In this document: positions 34,201-42,508 of the stretch, piece after piece
Position numbering within the stretch: the stretch's first letter is position 1
Layout of the letters: each line of letters starts with the position of its first letter
Source: JOPF133 sp052144935
GTDB lineage: Bacteria; Acidobacteriota; Terriglobia; Bryobacterales; Bryobacteraceae
Assembly (NCBI GenBank): GCA_052144935.1
Contig: JBKQPR010000035.1
Coordinates: forward strand, 1-44,845
Reading direction: 5' to 3'
DNA length: 44,845 bases
Position numbers and translations under genes: made by a program
The notes under the pieces: generated by a model
Seen by the model: the letters and a program-made list of their open reading frames with translations, nothing else
Told to the model about the DNA's origin: nothing
Databases searched by the model: none

Positions 34201-34589
34201 CCGGCCAACCCGTGCTTGCCACGCCGCTTCATCTGCCCGTCGTCGTCACCGCCAATTCGAGGACCAGCCAGCCCAGCGGCGTGAACCTCTGGGTCCAGCG
34301 GGGACTGAACGTGACTTACACGGGCCTCTTGACCGGCACCCATAGCCAGGCATGGGCGGACCAGGCTATAACGGTAGCCGACGGCGGCGGCACCTACTCC
34401 TACGCGCTAACCAGCGGTACGTTGCCCGACGGCATCGTTCTGAATGCCTCTACGGGAGCCCTGCATGCCGCCACCGGTCTGGCAGCCGACGCAGTATCGG
34501 AAACCGTCACAATCACCGTGACCGATACATCGAGCACTTCATCGGCCGGCATTACCGGCGCCGTGACCATCGCCTTCACCATCGGCTAA
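31206..34589 (+). CDS. Giant secreted Ig/TIG-repeat protein with Solibacter-type C-terminal domain
   Basis: The 1127-residue product starts with a signal peptide (FTKALLVVLALAICTGTLQA). It then strings together Thr/Ser-rich beta-sandwich units of 80-110 residues, BACON/Ig-like, each opening near PTSITL or PSAVTI. A TIG/IPT-like unit follows at about 588-690 (TGGFTVSIGGSGFVTGSSLI). The region from about 700 to 1015 matches the TIGR03437 Solibacter C-terminal type, with AASYAEMAAPALLTVAPYDI, LSIFGTNFC and FASNNQINLLAPDA. A putative Ig (He_PIG-like) unit ends the protein (YALTSGTLPDGIVLNASTGA). It is exported and probably binds surfaces or glycans. I chose the ATG at 31206; a GTG at 31176 adds ten basic residues. 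A clear terminator follows. Confidence 0.85.
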   Translation: MSRIPFTKALLVVLALAICTGTLQAAATIAASPTSITLHCDVGVGPTAAPIGITLLSAGAAENVTASSSSAAVVLPNPATLSVASTSVATSFSFTMASACAGATNNQQVTLTFTPAGGTALTVTATLAVTQPTIAASQSTMTLNCDTVLGPAPAVSIGITQVTSGAAIPINVAAPAGLTGANGPLVIPTTTGSINSTTVAIPFTFQLAPGCKNFIPAGIQGSTPTPTSVAITFIPTAGTGGVTVTATLVVTNSASALAPSPSAVTITCTKSGASYTNLTSQTVNVTSAANLGTPFTVATTRSDYPAWLSVSAGGTASTTAVALTVQPIAGCGGLGVGSTVYQVHLLNAPAPDKIFTVTIQIGATSTLVPNPTSISLSYQTTTGTPVYTSHSSTIGETSPAVFFQVDQTTIPVWLTVGTLTGTTSAPVPISFTPNAAVQTLALGNYSAGVHLKVSGQLDCVIPVALQVENPASSLAAAEGNAQSKNWTIGTALPTFLITPVSTDSPIAYTVAQGSATGTPLNPMTLSASQGVAYSFGSSPITVSFSQSTFGAVTPSTASLTGSVVFTYGSGSTYTVNLTVVIKSPGASISALSPSTVPTATTGGFTVSIGGSGFVTGSSLIATNAGLVVNGLIISDVNVVPTVIDSTSIVLAFTVPAAGTDPYLTLSSAGSLIIGVCNPGGATCSTPTSTATLTIGINPIVQAVTSASSYAEMAAPALLTVAPYDILSIFGTNFCISSGTGCTGSSATLYGTMDPVTLRFLATLSPDGGVRNLSVAFQTHTSSPVLIGNAPLLFASNNQINLLAPDALKAYIGNAVDIVVSFGALHGSPFTVNVGHTDPGIFTLSGDGVGDAAAETSTYAIIGESNPAVMMSTAADAPQITLYVTGLGRPDSTTGTAIAQYGVTCMATDDYWANVNAGSGVAVPLTSNDGLVLQSAYFDAANIQPCVTPSGTDAPTVTIGNVAGTVKYAGWVSGAIAGLYQINVLLPASTGSFVDAAGDAGQPVLATPLHLPVVVTANSRTSQPSGVNLWVQRGLNVTYTGLLTGTHSQAWADQAITVADGGGTYSYALTSGTLPDGIVLNASTGALHAATGLAADAVSETVTITVTDTSSTSSAGITGAVTIAFTIG

Positions 34590-34624
34590 GACTCGGCTGA
34601 CTCGATTTGTCCGAAACTAGCCTC

Positions 34625-34658
34625 GGCGGCGGGAGATCCAACTCCCGCCGCCCTTTTT
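34625..34658 (+). terminator. Rho-independent terminator
   Basis: GGCGGCGGGAG (34625-34635) and CTCCCGCCGCC (34642-34652) form a perfect 11-bp stem with a six-base loop, followed by CTTTTT. It ends transcription of the giant secreted-protein gene. Confidence 0.92.
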
Positions 34659-34720
34659 CGTGGTTCGAGCATGTTCGACGGCCCCGGCTGTACCCGCCCG
34701 CACTTCCCCCCAGGGCGGCG

Positions 34721-34726
34721 TATACT
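34721..34726 (+). promoter_or_regulatory. -10 box of the lipocalin-like gene
   Basis: TATACT lies 23 bases before the ATG at 34750, with a GGAGGG ribosome binding site between them. The -35 region is not recognisable. Confidence 0.45.
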
Positions 34727-34749
34727 AGAAACCATTGGAGGGTTGGTTC

Positions 34750-35187
34750 ATGTACAAATCGATCGGTTTCTTCGCGTTGGGCCTGTGCGCGGCGATGGCA
34801 GCCGGCCGGCCGGATCTGAATGGAGTCTGGCAACTCGATAGCAGCGGCCTGCCTGGCGAAAGCAAGCTCAAAAGCGAAACGCTGGTGATCCACCAGAGCG
34901 AGGATTCCGTACAGATCTCCGAGGATAGGACTGGGAAGAATGGCAAGGAGTTCAAGGACGATATCCAGTGCAACACCATGGGCCAGGAATGCAAGCTGAA
35001 AAACGCTCAGGTTTCGCTCTGGTACAACGGCTCCATCCTGGTGCTGGTAGAGACGCACAATGACGTCGTCACCAAGACGCGCTTCACTTCTTCCGAAGAC
35101 GGCAAGACGCTCAATATGGAAGTCACCCACATGGCGCCGGGCAATCCGAGAACGGAGAATCTCACGTTCACGAAACAGAAGCCATAG
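34750..35187 (+). CDS. Small secreted lipocalin-like protein
   Basis: The 145-residue product has a signal peptide (SIGFFALGLCAAMAAG) followed by PDLNGVWQLDSS, the usual start of acidobacterial lipocalin-like or DUF-type secreted proteins. Alternating beta strands follow (KSETLVIHQSEDSVQISEDR, AQVSLWYNGSILVLVETH, TKTRFTSSEDGKTLNMEV). Two cysteines in CNTMGQECK may form a disulfide. Ligand and role are unknown. The ATG at 34750 is supported by GGAGGG seven bases upstream, in preference to an in-frame TTG 15 bases earlier. Confidence 0.75.
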   Translation: MYKSIGFFALGLCAAMAAGRPDLNGVWQLDSSGLPGESKLKSETLVIHQSEDSVQISEDRTGKNGKEFKDDIQCNTMGQECKLKNAQVSLWYNGSILVLVETHNDVVTKTRFTSSEDGKTLNMEVTHMAPGNPRTENLTFTKQKP

Positions 35188-35196
35188 GCTGGAAAG

Positions 35197-35391
35197 CTAA
35201 CCTTTTTTCCGCCGCCCGAAAAACCACATCGTCAGCCCAAACACTTCCATTACTGCGCCCCACCCCAGGTTGACGTTGATCCCCAGCGAGCGCTGGTAAA
35301 TCGCCGGGTCGCTGATCGCTCCGTAGCCCAGCAACAGCAGTCCCATGATCGAAAATAACAGCCCGATCGGAAAACGGATATCCAGTCGCAT
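35197..35391 (-). CDS. Small two-helix membrane protein linked to the symporter
   Basis: The 64-residue product has hydrophobic segments at about 7-25 (FPIGLLFSIMGLLLLGYGA) and 40-58 (NLGWGAVMEVFGLTMWFFG) and a basic C-terminal RRKKG. It starts seven bases after the stop of the SSS symporter gene and has GAGGAG just upstream, so it is translated from the same message. Small proteins of this type often follow SSS symporters in acidobacteria and may be accessory subunits; that role is inference. Confidence 0.8.
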   Translation of the reverse strand: MRLDIRFPIGLLFSIMGLLLLGYGAISDPAIYQRSLGINVNLGWGAVMEVFGLTMWFFGRRKKG

Positions 35392-35398
35392 AGCTCCT

Positions 35399-37123
35399 CT
35401 ACCGGAAAATAAGATTCAGCACCAAGGTCATTGACAGCACAATCACCCCCAGCACCGCGGGACGATGGTGCCACGCCACGTGCTCTTCGCTGGGGCGGGG
35501 TGTCAGCGAATAAACCAGACCCACCAGTTCGCTCTCGGGGCGCGGCTTGGTCAACAGGCTCACCGCGATGGTCACCAGGAAGCAGGTGGTCCAGGCGTAG
35601 ATCGCCGTCCAGAAGTTCTGCGCCATTTCGCTGGGATAGCGGTGTGCGATCCCAAACCAGCCGCCCAGCCAGCCGCCCTTGATCCCGGCCATCGCGTGGA
35701 CCGGTAAAGTCAGCCCGTGGTGCAAGGCCGCGGCCGCGGTTCCCGCCAGCAATCCGCTGAAAGCGCCATGGCCCGTCGAGCGCTTCCAGAACATCCCCAG
35801 CAGGAAGGTGCCGAACAGCGGCGCGTTCACAAACGCGAACACAAGCTGCAGCATGTCCATGATGTTGTTGAATTGCGTGGCCACATACGCCGCCGCGACC
35901 GAGGCGGAAATGCCGAAGATGGTGGTCATGCGGCCCACCCATAAGTAATGCTGGTCGCGCTCGTGGGGGCGGATGTACGCCTGGTAAATGTCATAGGTCC
36001 ACACCGTGTTGAAGGCCGTCACGTTGCCGGCCATGCCGGACATAAACGAAGCCATCAGCGCCGCCAGTCCGATTCCCAACATGCCCGAGGGGAAGTAGTG
36101 GCCCAGCATCATGGGGATGGTCATGTCGTAGTTCAGCGTGCCATCGGGTTTGGCGGGCAACGCGAAACCGGTCTGGCCCGATTGCTGGGTCAGCGCGATG
36201 GCGATCATGCCCGGCAGGATCACCAGGAACGGGAAGAACATTTTGGGAATGGCGGCGATCAGCGGCGTGCGCCGCGCGGCGGACATGTTGTGGGACGCCA
36301 GGGCGCTCTGCACCACCAGGAAATCGGTGCACCAGTATCCGAACGAGAGCACGAAGCCCAGCCCCATCACCATGCCGAACCACTCCACGCCGAGAGGGTT
36401 GGCGGAGGCCGATCCGAGGTGCTGCCACGACTGCGTAAACGCGCCCGGCGCGAAGCCGCGGCTGGTGGACACAAGCTGCAGCCGCTGCTGCAGGCCGCTC
36501 CATCCGCCGGCGTCTTTCAGACCCAGCGCCACCAGCGGCAGGAAGCCCATCACGATCAGGAAGAATTGCAGCACTTCGTTGTAGATGGCCGAAGTCAGGC
36601 CGCCCAGGAAGGTGTAGCCGAGCACGATCACCGCCGAGATCAGCACGCTGAAGGTGAACCGCCAGCCCAGCAGCGTCTGCAGCAGGAGGCCCATGGCGTA
36701 GAGCGAAATGCCGGAAGAGAAAATGGTCATCACGGCGAACGAAATGGCATTCAGCCCGCGCGTCTTTTCGTCGTAGCGCAGCTTCAGATATTCGGGCACC
36801 GAGCGCGCCCGCGAGCCGTAATAGAACGGCATCATGAAGACGCCTACGAAGACCATGGCGGGGATGGCGCCCACCCAGTAAAAGTGGGCCGTGGCGATCC
36901 CGTACTTGGCCCCCGACGCGCCCATGCCGATGACTTCCTGGGCCCCCAGGTTGGCGGAGATGAAGGCCAGCCCGGAAACCCAGGCCGGCATCGAGCGCCC
37001 GGTCAGGAAGAAGTCGGTGCTGGTTTTCATGTAGCGCTTGAGCGCCCACCCGACTCCCAGCACGAAGCCGAAGTAGACGATCAGGATCGCGTAATCGACG
37101 GCATGAATGGCGATGTGAGGCAT
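35399..37123 (-). CDS. SSS-family sodium:solute symporter
   Basis: The 574-residue product has about thirteen or fourteen membrane segments and SSS-family signatures. They include FFLTGRSMPAWVSGLAFISA in the first helices, RSVPEYLKLRYDEKTRG and YTFLGGLTSAIYNEVLQFFL. These transporters couple uptake of sugars, carboxylates or amino acids to sodium entry. The closest-looking relatives are SGLT-type sugar transporters, but the substrate cannot be read from sequence. GAGGAG lies just before the ATG at 37123. The small membrane protein at 35197 is co-transcribed. Confidence 0.92.
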   Translation of the reverse strand: MPHIAIHAVDYAILIVYFGFVLGVGWALKRYMKTSTDFFLTGRSMPAWVSGLAFISANLGAQEVIGMGASGAKYGIATAHFYWVGAIPAMVFVGVFMMPFYYGSRARSVPEYLKLRYDEKTRGLNAISFAVMTIFSSGISLYAMGLLLQTLLGWRFTFSVLISAVIVLGYTFLGGLTSAIYNEVLQFFLIVMGFLPLVALGLKDAGGWSGLQQRLQLVSTSRGFAPGAFTQSWQHLGSASANPLGVEWFGMVMGLGFVLSFGYWCTDFLVVQSALASHNMSAARRTPLIAAIPKMFFPFLVILPGMIAIALTQQSGQTGFALPAKPDGTLNYDMTIPMMLGHYFPSGMLGIGLAALMASFMSGMAGNVTAFNTVWTYDIYQAYIRPHERDQHYLWVGRMTTIFGISASVAAAYVATQFNNIMDMLQLVFAFVNAPLFGTFLLGMFWKRSTGHGAFSGLLAGTAAAALHHGLTLPVHAMAGIKGGWLGGWFGIAHRYPSEMAQNFWTAIYAWTTCFLVTIAVSLLTKPRPESELVGLVYSLTPRPSEEHVAWHHRPAVLGVIVLSMTLVLNLIFR

Positions 37124-37297
37124 GTCTCCTCTTATCAGACCCGCAACAGGGGGCTGCCTTTCCGGACAGACGATGGAACCAAGCCATTATGGCACGCTTC
37201 GGCGCGCCGTTCCGGCCCGATGCCAACGGGCGAAACTTTGGGGGACTTCCGTCAGGCCGGCGCCAACGGGATGATGGCCGGGCACTGCCGGTTCTGG

Positions 37298-37303
37298 GAT
37301 AAT
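37298..37303 (+). promoter_or_regulatory. -10 box of the dioxygenase gene
   Basis: GATAAT lies 21 bases before the ATG at 37325, with GGGAG in the leader. It sits in the 200-base region shared with the divergent symporter gene. Confidence 0.45.
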
Positions 37304-37324
37304 CGGACCGACGGGAGACAGCTC

Positions 37325-38116
37325 ATGTCCGGCATACTGCCCGCGATCTTCTTCGGGCACGGCAATCCCATGAATGCCGTGCTGAACAACTCCTACACCG
37401 AAGGGTGGCGGCGCATCGGCGAGCGTACCGCCAAACCGAGAGCCATTTTGTCGATCTCGGCGCATTGGTTCGTGCCGAAAACGGGAGTCACCATCGGCAC
37501 GGCGCCGCGAACCATTCACGACTTTGGCGGTTTCCCGCGAGAGCTGTACCAGGTGCGGTATCCCGCCCCCGGCGATCCCGATCTCGCCCGACGTGTGCGG
37601 AACCTGCTGGCCCCCTTGCCGGTCGCGCTCGACGATTCCTGGGGCCTGGACCATGGAACCTGGTCCGTGCTTCGGCACGTCTACCCGGCCGCGGACGTTC
37701 CGATCGTGCAGCTCAGTATCGATGAGGCGCAACCGCCATCGTTTCATTTCGAAATCGGCCGGAAGCTCGCGCCGTTGCGAGGTGAAGGCGTGATGATCGT
37801 GGGCAGCGGCAACCTGGTTCACAACCTTCACGCGTACGCCTGGGGCCGGCACATGCCCGACCCGTACGATTGGGCCGTCCGATTCGAAACCGAGGCCAAG
37901 GGTCTGCTGATTTCGGGCGATGACCAACGGCTGGTCGATTATGAGGCGCTCGGGCGGGAGGCCCTGCTCTCGATTCCGACGCCCGATCATTACCTGCCGC
38001 TGCTCTACGTGATCGGCGCCCGGCAGCGCGGCGACGCCATCGCGTTTCCCGTGGAGGGAGTGGACGGCGGATCCATCTCGATGCTGTGCGTGGAGGTCGG
38101 ACAACCAACGTCGTGA
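37325..38116 (+). CDS. DODA/LigB-type extradiol ring-cleavage dioxygenase
   Basis: The 263-residue product belongs to the class III extradiol dioxygenases of the 4,5-DOPA dioxygenase (YgiD) type. These are usually single-domain, metal-dependent and cytoplasmic. Likely metal ligands and active-site residues are His12 (FFGHGNPM), His47 (ISAHWF), His110 (GLDHGTW) and His166 or His169 (GSGNLVHNLHAY). A DHYLPLLYVIGA segment sits near 218-229. The physiological phenolic substrate is not known for most bacterial members. The ATG at 37325 has GGGAG seven bases upstream. It is divergent from the symporter. Confidence 0.9.
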   Translation: MSGILPAIFFGHGNPMNAVLNNSYTEGWRRIGERTAKPRAILSISAHWFVPKTGVTIGTAPRTIHDFGGFPRELYQVRYPAPGDPDLARRVRNLLAPLPVALDDSWGLDHGTWSVLRHVYPAADVPIVQLSIDEAQPPSFHFEIGRKLAPLRGEGVMIVGSGNLVHNLHAYAWGRHMPDPYDWAVRFETEAKGLLISGDDQRLVDYEALGREALLSIPTPDHYLPLLYVIGARQRGDAIAFPVEGVDGGSISMLCVEVGQPTS

Positions 38117-38134
38117 ACCCGGCGCCGGCGATGG

Positions 38135-38570
38135 GTGCGCCGGCACGCAGTCCCCAGCCGACCGAGGCCCACCCTGCGCTCTGGCTCCGCGCTGCGCCCC
38201 GCGTTCCGGCCCTGCACCGGCCCTCGTTCCGGCCCTATGCCGTGCCCACGCTCCGCGCTCACGCCGCCGCGCTCCGGCCCCGCGCTCCGGCCCCGCGCTC
38301 CGCCCCCGCGCTCTGCGCTCCGCCCCGCGGCACCCGCGTTCCGCCCCGCGCTCTGCGCTCAGCCCCGCGCTCCACCGCCGCGCCCCGCGCTCCGGCCCCG
38401 CGCCCCGCGCTCCACCGCCGCGCCCCGCGCTCCGGCTCCGCGCTCTGCGCTCCGCCCCGGCGCTCTGCGCTCTGCCGCTCCGCCCCGGCGCTCTGCGCTC
38501 CGCCCCGCGCGGCACCCGCGCTCCACCGCCGCGCCCCGCGCCCTCGTTCCCGCCGCCTCCCGCGGCCCCC
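38135..38570. repeat. C-rich degenerate tandem-repeat tract
   Basis: For about 435 bases the plus strand is built from permutations of CGCGCTCCGCCCC, CGCTCTGCGCTC and CACCGCCGCGCC. Thymine appears almost only as the CTC or CTG of each unit and adenine is rare. Because of this skew most frames are open, giving meaningless Arg/Ala/Pro or Gly/Arg/Ser proteins on both strands. It lies between the dioxygenase and the TonB-dependent receptor gene and ends just before the latter's -10 box. The G-rich minus strand could form quadruplex structures. Confidence 0.9.
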
Positions 38571-38574
38571 GATA

Positions 38575-38580
38575 TACAAT
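38575..38580 (+). promoter_or_regulatory. -10 box of the TonB-dependent receptor gene
   Basis: TACAAT ends five bases before the TTG at 38586 and directly follows the C-rich tract. No ribosome binding site is visible. Confidence 0.45.
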
Positions 38581-38585
38581 GGATT

Positions 38586-40397
38586 TTGCGCTCCCAAATC
38601 CCCTTTTTGTTGTTCCTCGCCGCCGCCCCTCGTGTGACCCATGTACTCGCCCAGACCCCGGCCCCCATCCCTGCCCAGCCGGCCGAGACCATCGTGGTCA
38701 CCGGCACCTTCGAGCCGCTGTCTCTGGAAGAAATCGATCGCGCCATCCGCGTGCTGCCGGTCCGCGACAACCCCCTCCTGCTCAACACCATCGTCGACGT
38801 GCTGCGCCTCGATCCCTCGCTCGACCTCCAGGAGCGCGCCCCCGATGGCGTCCAGACGGACCTCTCCATCCGCGGCTCGAATTTCGAGCAGACCCTCGTG
38901 CTGCTCAATGGCATGCGTCTCAACGACGTCCAGTCGGGCCATCACGATATGGACATCCCCGTCCCCCTCGACGCCGTCTCGCGCGTCGAAGTCATGGAAG
39001 GCTCCGGCTCCACAATCTACGGCTCGGATGCTTCGGGCGGCGTCATCAACATCATCACCGCGCCGCCGGAGGGCTGGGAGGCGCGCCTGCGAACGGCCTT
39101 CGGCAGCTTCGGAACCAACCAGGAGCGGCTGTCCGTTTCCGGCGGCACGGCCAAAATTTCCGAACAGCTCAGCTTCTCGCGCGATTTCTCCACCGGCTTC
39201 ATCCCCGACCGCGATTACCGCAACCTCCAGTTCGCCTCCCTCACGCATTACCAAACCTCCCTCGGCGCGGGCAACGCCACCCTCGCCTACATGGACCACC
39301 CCTTCGGCGCGGACCAGTTTTACGGCCCCTACAATTCCTGGGAAGACACCAAAACCTGGTTCGCCGGCTTCGAACAGGCCGTCGGCGACAATACCACCGC
39401 CGATTTCAGCTACCGCCGTCACAGCGACCTCTTCGTGCTCCTCCGCGACGATCCGGAGTACTACACCAACCACCATTCCGACGAAAGCGAGCAAGCCGAT
39501 GTCCGCCACCACCAATCCCTGTTCACCGGCGCCACTCTGTTCTATGGAGTGGAAGCGCTGCACGAATCCATCGTCAGCAACAACCTGGGCGACCATTCGC
39601 GCAGCCGCGCCGCGGTCTACGGGGCCGTGGATTTCCGCGCCCTAAAGCGCTTCTCGCTTTCCGTTTCGGCGCGCGAAGAGGTCTACCGCACGTGGTCCGG
39701 CGAACTCTGTCCCACCGTGGCGGGCGGCTATTGGCTCTCCCGGCGCGTGAAACTGCGCGCCTCGGCCAGCCGCGCCTTCCGCATTCCCACCTACACCGAC
39801 CTGTATTACGAGGACCCCGCCAACCTCGGCAACCCCAACCTCCGCCCCGAGCGCGCCTGGACCTACGAAGGCGGCCTGGACTGGATTCCCACGAGCCGCT
39901 GGCGTGGCGGCCTGACCGTGTTCCAGCGCCGCGAGCGCGACGGCATCGACTACTGGCGCGCCTCGCCCGACGACCTCTGGCAGGCGCTCAACATCGACAA
40001 CCTGAACTTCACCGGCGCGGAGGCCGCCCTCGACTACACTCCCGCCCGAGGCCAGACCCTGGATTTCCGCTACAGCGTGTTGCACGGCTCCGAAGACACC
40101 GTGCCGGTCGGTGAAACCAAGTACAACTTCAATTACCCCGTGCATTCCGGCGTAGTTGCGTGGCAGGCGGCCCTCGGCGGCGGAATGATGCTCCGCACGC
40201 GCATCGGGGTGTTGAAGCGCCTCGATCGCGATTCCTACGGCCTGTGGGACATCTACGCCGCCGAAACCCGCGGCCGCGTCCACCCGTTCCTCCAGGTGAG
40301 CAACGTCACGTCCACGTCTTACCAGGAGATCCCAGGCGTCGACATGCCCGGCCGGGCCATCCTGGGCGGAGTGGAGCTGGTGGTGCGCCGCCCGTGA
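38586..40397 (+). CDS. TonB-dependent outer-membrane receptor
   Basis: The 603-residue product is a TonB-dependent receptor with a BtuB-like size. A signal peptide (IPFLLFLAAAPRVTHVLAQ) is followed by a TonB box (ETIVVTGT) and a plug domain. The plug covers about 50-160, with LSIRGSNFEQTLVLLNGMRL and GSGSTIYGSDASGGVINIIT. The remainder is a 22-strand barrel ending in VELVVRRP. It imports a scarce ligand (cobalamin, siderophore or glycan) using TonB energy. The TTG start puts the signal peptide in place; the nearby ATG at 38579 is in another frame. No ligand-processing gene is adjacent, so the substrate is open. Confidence 0.9.
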   Translation: MRSQIPFLLFLAAAPRVTHVLAQTPAPIPAQPAETIVVTGTFEPLSLEEIDRAIRVLPVRDNPLLLNTIVDVLRLDPSLDLQERAPDGVQTDLSIRGSNFEQTLVLLNGMRLNDVQSGHHDMDIPVPLDAVSRVEVMEGSGSTIYGSDASGGVINIITAPPEGWEARLRTAFGSFGTNQERLSVSGGTAKISEQLSFSRDFSTGFIPDRDYRNLQFASLTHYQTSLGAGNATLAYMDHPFGADQFYGPYNSWEDTKTWFAGFEQAVGDNTTADFSYRRHSDLFVLLRDDPEYYTNHHSDESEQADVRHHQSLFTGATLFYGVEALHESIVSNNLGDHSRSRAAVYGAVDFRALKRFSLSVSAREEVYRTWSGELCPTVAGGYWLSRRVKLRASASRAFRIPTYTDLYYEDPANLGNPNLRPERAWTYEGGLDWIPTSRWRGGLTVFQRRERDGIDYWRASPDDLWQALNIDNLNFTGAEAALDYTPARGQTLDFRYSVLHGSEDTVPVGETKYNFNYPVHSGVVAWQAALGGGMMLRTRIGVLKRLDRDSYGLWDIYAAETRGRVHPFLQVSNVTSTSYQEIPGVDMPGRAILGGVELVVRRP

Positions 40398-40674
40398 ACG
40401 CGGCGGGCCGGCCCGCACAGGGGGACCGTTAATTCCCGGATGGTCTTTAGGCGTTATCGGAATCCCGTCTTGTCCACCACCGCGCGGTCTCGCCATCATC
40501 CCAGGAGGTTGATGAGCTACCTCGTGATGCTTTAACGCCTCAACCGAACGCTCTCCAGGCCCGGCAGAAGCCGCATCTCCGGTTTGTCGTCGTCAGCCCG
40601 CCGGACCCGGTGGCGCAGCCAAACCCGATCGGACCGGCCGCGGCGGCTGGCCCCCCTTGGCCGCGCCCGGCGCC

Positions 40675-41457
40675 CTACTTCACCGTCACCTGAATCTGAA
40701 TCACCTGCGAGATCGGCATCACCGAAATCTGCAGCGAGCCGGATTCCGCCTTTTCGCCGGCCTTCAGCGTCAGGACGGCCTTCTCGTTGCCCTTCAGGCT
40801 GGTGTTGTCCAACGTGGCCTCCACCCCTGCAACCTGCCCAACCAATGCCAGGTCCATCACCCCAGGCGCCGTATTGGAGATGGTCACTTGCGCCGATTCG
40901 CCGCGCTTCAGTTCCACGCCGCGCTTGTCCGCCTTCACCAGGCTGTAGAGAAAATCGGGGGTACTGGGGATCTTGGGTAACGCCGGTTTGTCCGCGTCAC
41001 CTTGGGCGGTCGGGCTAGGCGGTCCGGGCGTCATCCTGCCGAATGGGGATGCCCGCCGCTGCTCCTCGTCGACAAACCACACCCACTTCCCGTCTTCGAT
41101 CTTCCAAGTGCTGGGAATAGGGATGTTCAACGGCTTACCGGCGAATCCCGGCACCGGCACTAACATCGCGCAAACCACCGTCGCCTTGGCGCGCGTAAAG
41201 TTGTCGGAATACTGGATGCGCTGAATCTCGCAGTGCAAGTAGGCGGGCTTGTTGTTCGCGTAAAAGTAGTCCTTGGTATCCTCCGCCACCAGCCGTTCGG
41301 CTTTCCGGAACTCTCCACTGATGTGGTATTGGTAAAACTCGGTAATCCGCGCGCGCAGGGCTTGGTCCACCTCGGCCGGCGGCCGATTGAAGAGATCCTC
41401 GGCGTTCTGGGCGAAGCAGGAGGCGGCAAAAGCAGCCAGTATCGTAATCCGCAGCAT
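40675..41457 (-). CDS. Secreted protein with C-terminal beta domain, unknown function
   Basis: The 260-residue product has a short signal peptide (MLRITILAAFAASCFA). A helical N-terminal domain (QALRARITEFYQYHISGEFR, then KAERLVAEDTKDYF) resembles SnoaL/NTF2-like folds in pattern. A C-terminal beta-sandwich follows (LKRGESAQVTISNTAP, NEKAVLTLKAGEK). Related secreted proteins occur in Solibacter-type genomes, but none has a known role. The preceding 277-base gap downstream of the receptor gene shows no gene I can support. Confidence 0.7.
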   Translation of the reverse strand: MLRITILAAFAASCFAQNAEDLFNRPPAEVDQALRARITEFYQYHISGEFRKAERLVAEDTKDYFYANNKPAYLHCEIQRIQYSDNFTRAKATVVCAMLVPVPGFAGKPLNIPIPSTWKIEDGKWVWFVDEEQRRASPFGRMTPGPPSPTAQGDADKPALPKIPSTPDFLYSLVKADKRGVELKRGESAQVTISNTAPGVMDLALVGQVAGVEATLDNTSLKGNEKAVLTLKAGEKAESGSLQISVMPISQVIQIQVTVK

Positions 41458-42222
41458 GGGTATCTCTCATTGTAGGACGCTCGATGTCGCCTGGAAAGTC
41501 GGTGGATTGCGGCTGATTGTGCCGGCCGCGGCCCCGTCGCGCCATCCCACGCGGGGAACAACGCCGCTATCCCGTTCGCGCTTGCGCTCGCCGGGAGGAA
41601 GCCCGTGACGCTCCGTCCCCGAATACACGAAGTTTTAATTGCGGCCGTGGCGCGGATGCCCAGGGCCAGCGTCAACACCGAGACCGATGGCGGAGGGATC
41701 GCAGAAACTTCCTGCGTTGCCGACAGAGAGCTTCACGCGCGAGAGTTTTTACGAGATCGAACCTGAGTGGCGGCCCCGCCCGGCCCTCCAGGAGCTGTCC
41801 CCGTTCGCCATCTCCACGAAGAACAACTCCCTTATTTCTGTGTATTTAGCCCATCGCATTTCGGACTCTACCTCGGCTCCGTGCTATACCTCGAATCAGC
41901 AGGGGATCGATGCCAAACTTCCATTCCAACACTCAGAGCGCCGTCCGGCCACGCACTCGCTTCGAGCTTACCTCGCCAGGTTCGCCAAACGAACCCGTTC
42001 TTGCTCGCTACCTGCACAAACCGAATGAGTTGCCAGCCACCAGTCGAAGCCGTTTGGCCTCTTCCAACACCGTAGTGGCGTTGTCCCCCGACGTTTACCA
42101 AACGAACCGATTTCCATTCACAAGTCAAACCAGACAAACGGTTTACAAGCCTCCGGGAGCGATTTTGCGCTCGCGGGCGATGGCCACCAAACGCCGATGC
42201 ATCTGATCGACGAACTCCGGCC
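41458..42222. other. Gene-scrap region without an intact gene
   Basis: This 765-base stretch holds only fragments. The most readable is a permease-like scrap on the minus strand near 41625-41690. Another minus-strand frame, ending at 42151, reads PEFVDQMHRRLVAIARERKI and begins at the edge of the truncated iorA. A plus-strand frame with SFTRESFYEIEPEWRPRPA at about 41730-41785 has a coding look but no family. Confidence 0.4.
41625..41690 (-). pseudogene. Possible MacB/ADOP permease scrap
   Basis: The minus strand encodes SVLTLALGIRATAAIKTS, which resembles the first membrane helix of acidobacterial ADOP/MacB-type permeases (typically VLTLALGIGANTAIFS). Only about 20 codons match, so the assignment is tentative. 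Confidence 0.35.
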
Positions 42223-42489
42223 CTAAGGACACAGCGGGTGCAGCCTGCCGTGCGAGGAAAGCCCTTCGAGCGTGGTGATTTCACTCTTGACTGAAGACGC
42301 AGGAATGATGCAGGAACGAACCGCCGCGCCGTTAATGATCACTGTGCAGGCCCCACACTGACCAAGTCCGCAGCCAAACCTCGGGCCCTGTAGACCGAGG
42401 TCATTGCGGAGGATGTAGAGCAGCGGTGTGGCCGGTTCGATATCCAGCGTGTGCATACTGCCGTTGACCTTAAGCGTGAGATTGCTCAT
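42223..42489 (-). pseudogene. iorA: Truncated isoquinoline 1-oxidoreductase alpha subunit (2Fe-2S)
   Basis: The 88-residue frame is the N-terminal plant-type [2Fe-2S] domain of a molybdenum hydroxylase small subunit, with cluster cysteines Cys40, Cys45, Cys48 and Cys60 (RFGCGLGQCGACTVII then RSC). Family members are about 150 residues and continue after LHPL with a second [2Fe-2S] domain. Here a stop follows LHPLCP and the second domain is absent. The large subunit is also missing. AAGGAG lies eight bases upstream of the ATG, and a -10 box with a palindrome precedes it, so the regulatory region looks intact while the gene is not. Confidence 0.85.
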
Positions 42490-42508
42490 GCTGAGTGCTC
42501 CTTGCCAA

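Noticed and set aside
35948..38116. A 722-codon frame running through the symporter antisense into the dioxygenase.
   Set aside because: Only the last 263 codons, from the ATG at 37325 with its ribosome binding site, show family motifs; the rest is antisense to the symporter.
38135..38570. Possible CRISPR array or low-complexity coding region.
   Set aside because: Units are degenerate and permuted without spacers, and open frames arise from base skew alone.
38135..40114. A 659-codon frame through the C-rich tract and the receptor gene.
   Set aside because: It is Arg/Pro-rich noise caused by the repeat and by codon bias; the receptor frame carries the TonB box and plug motifs.
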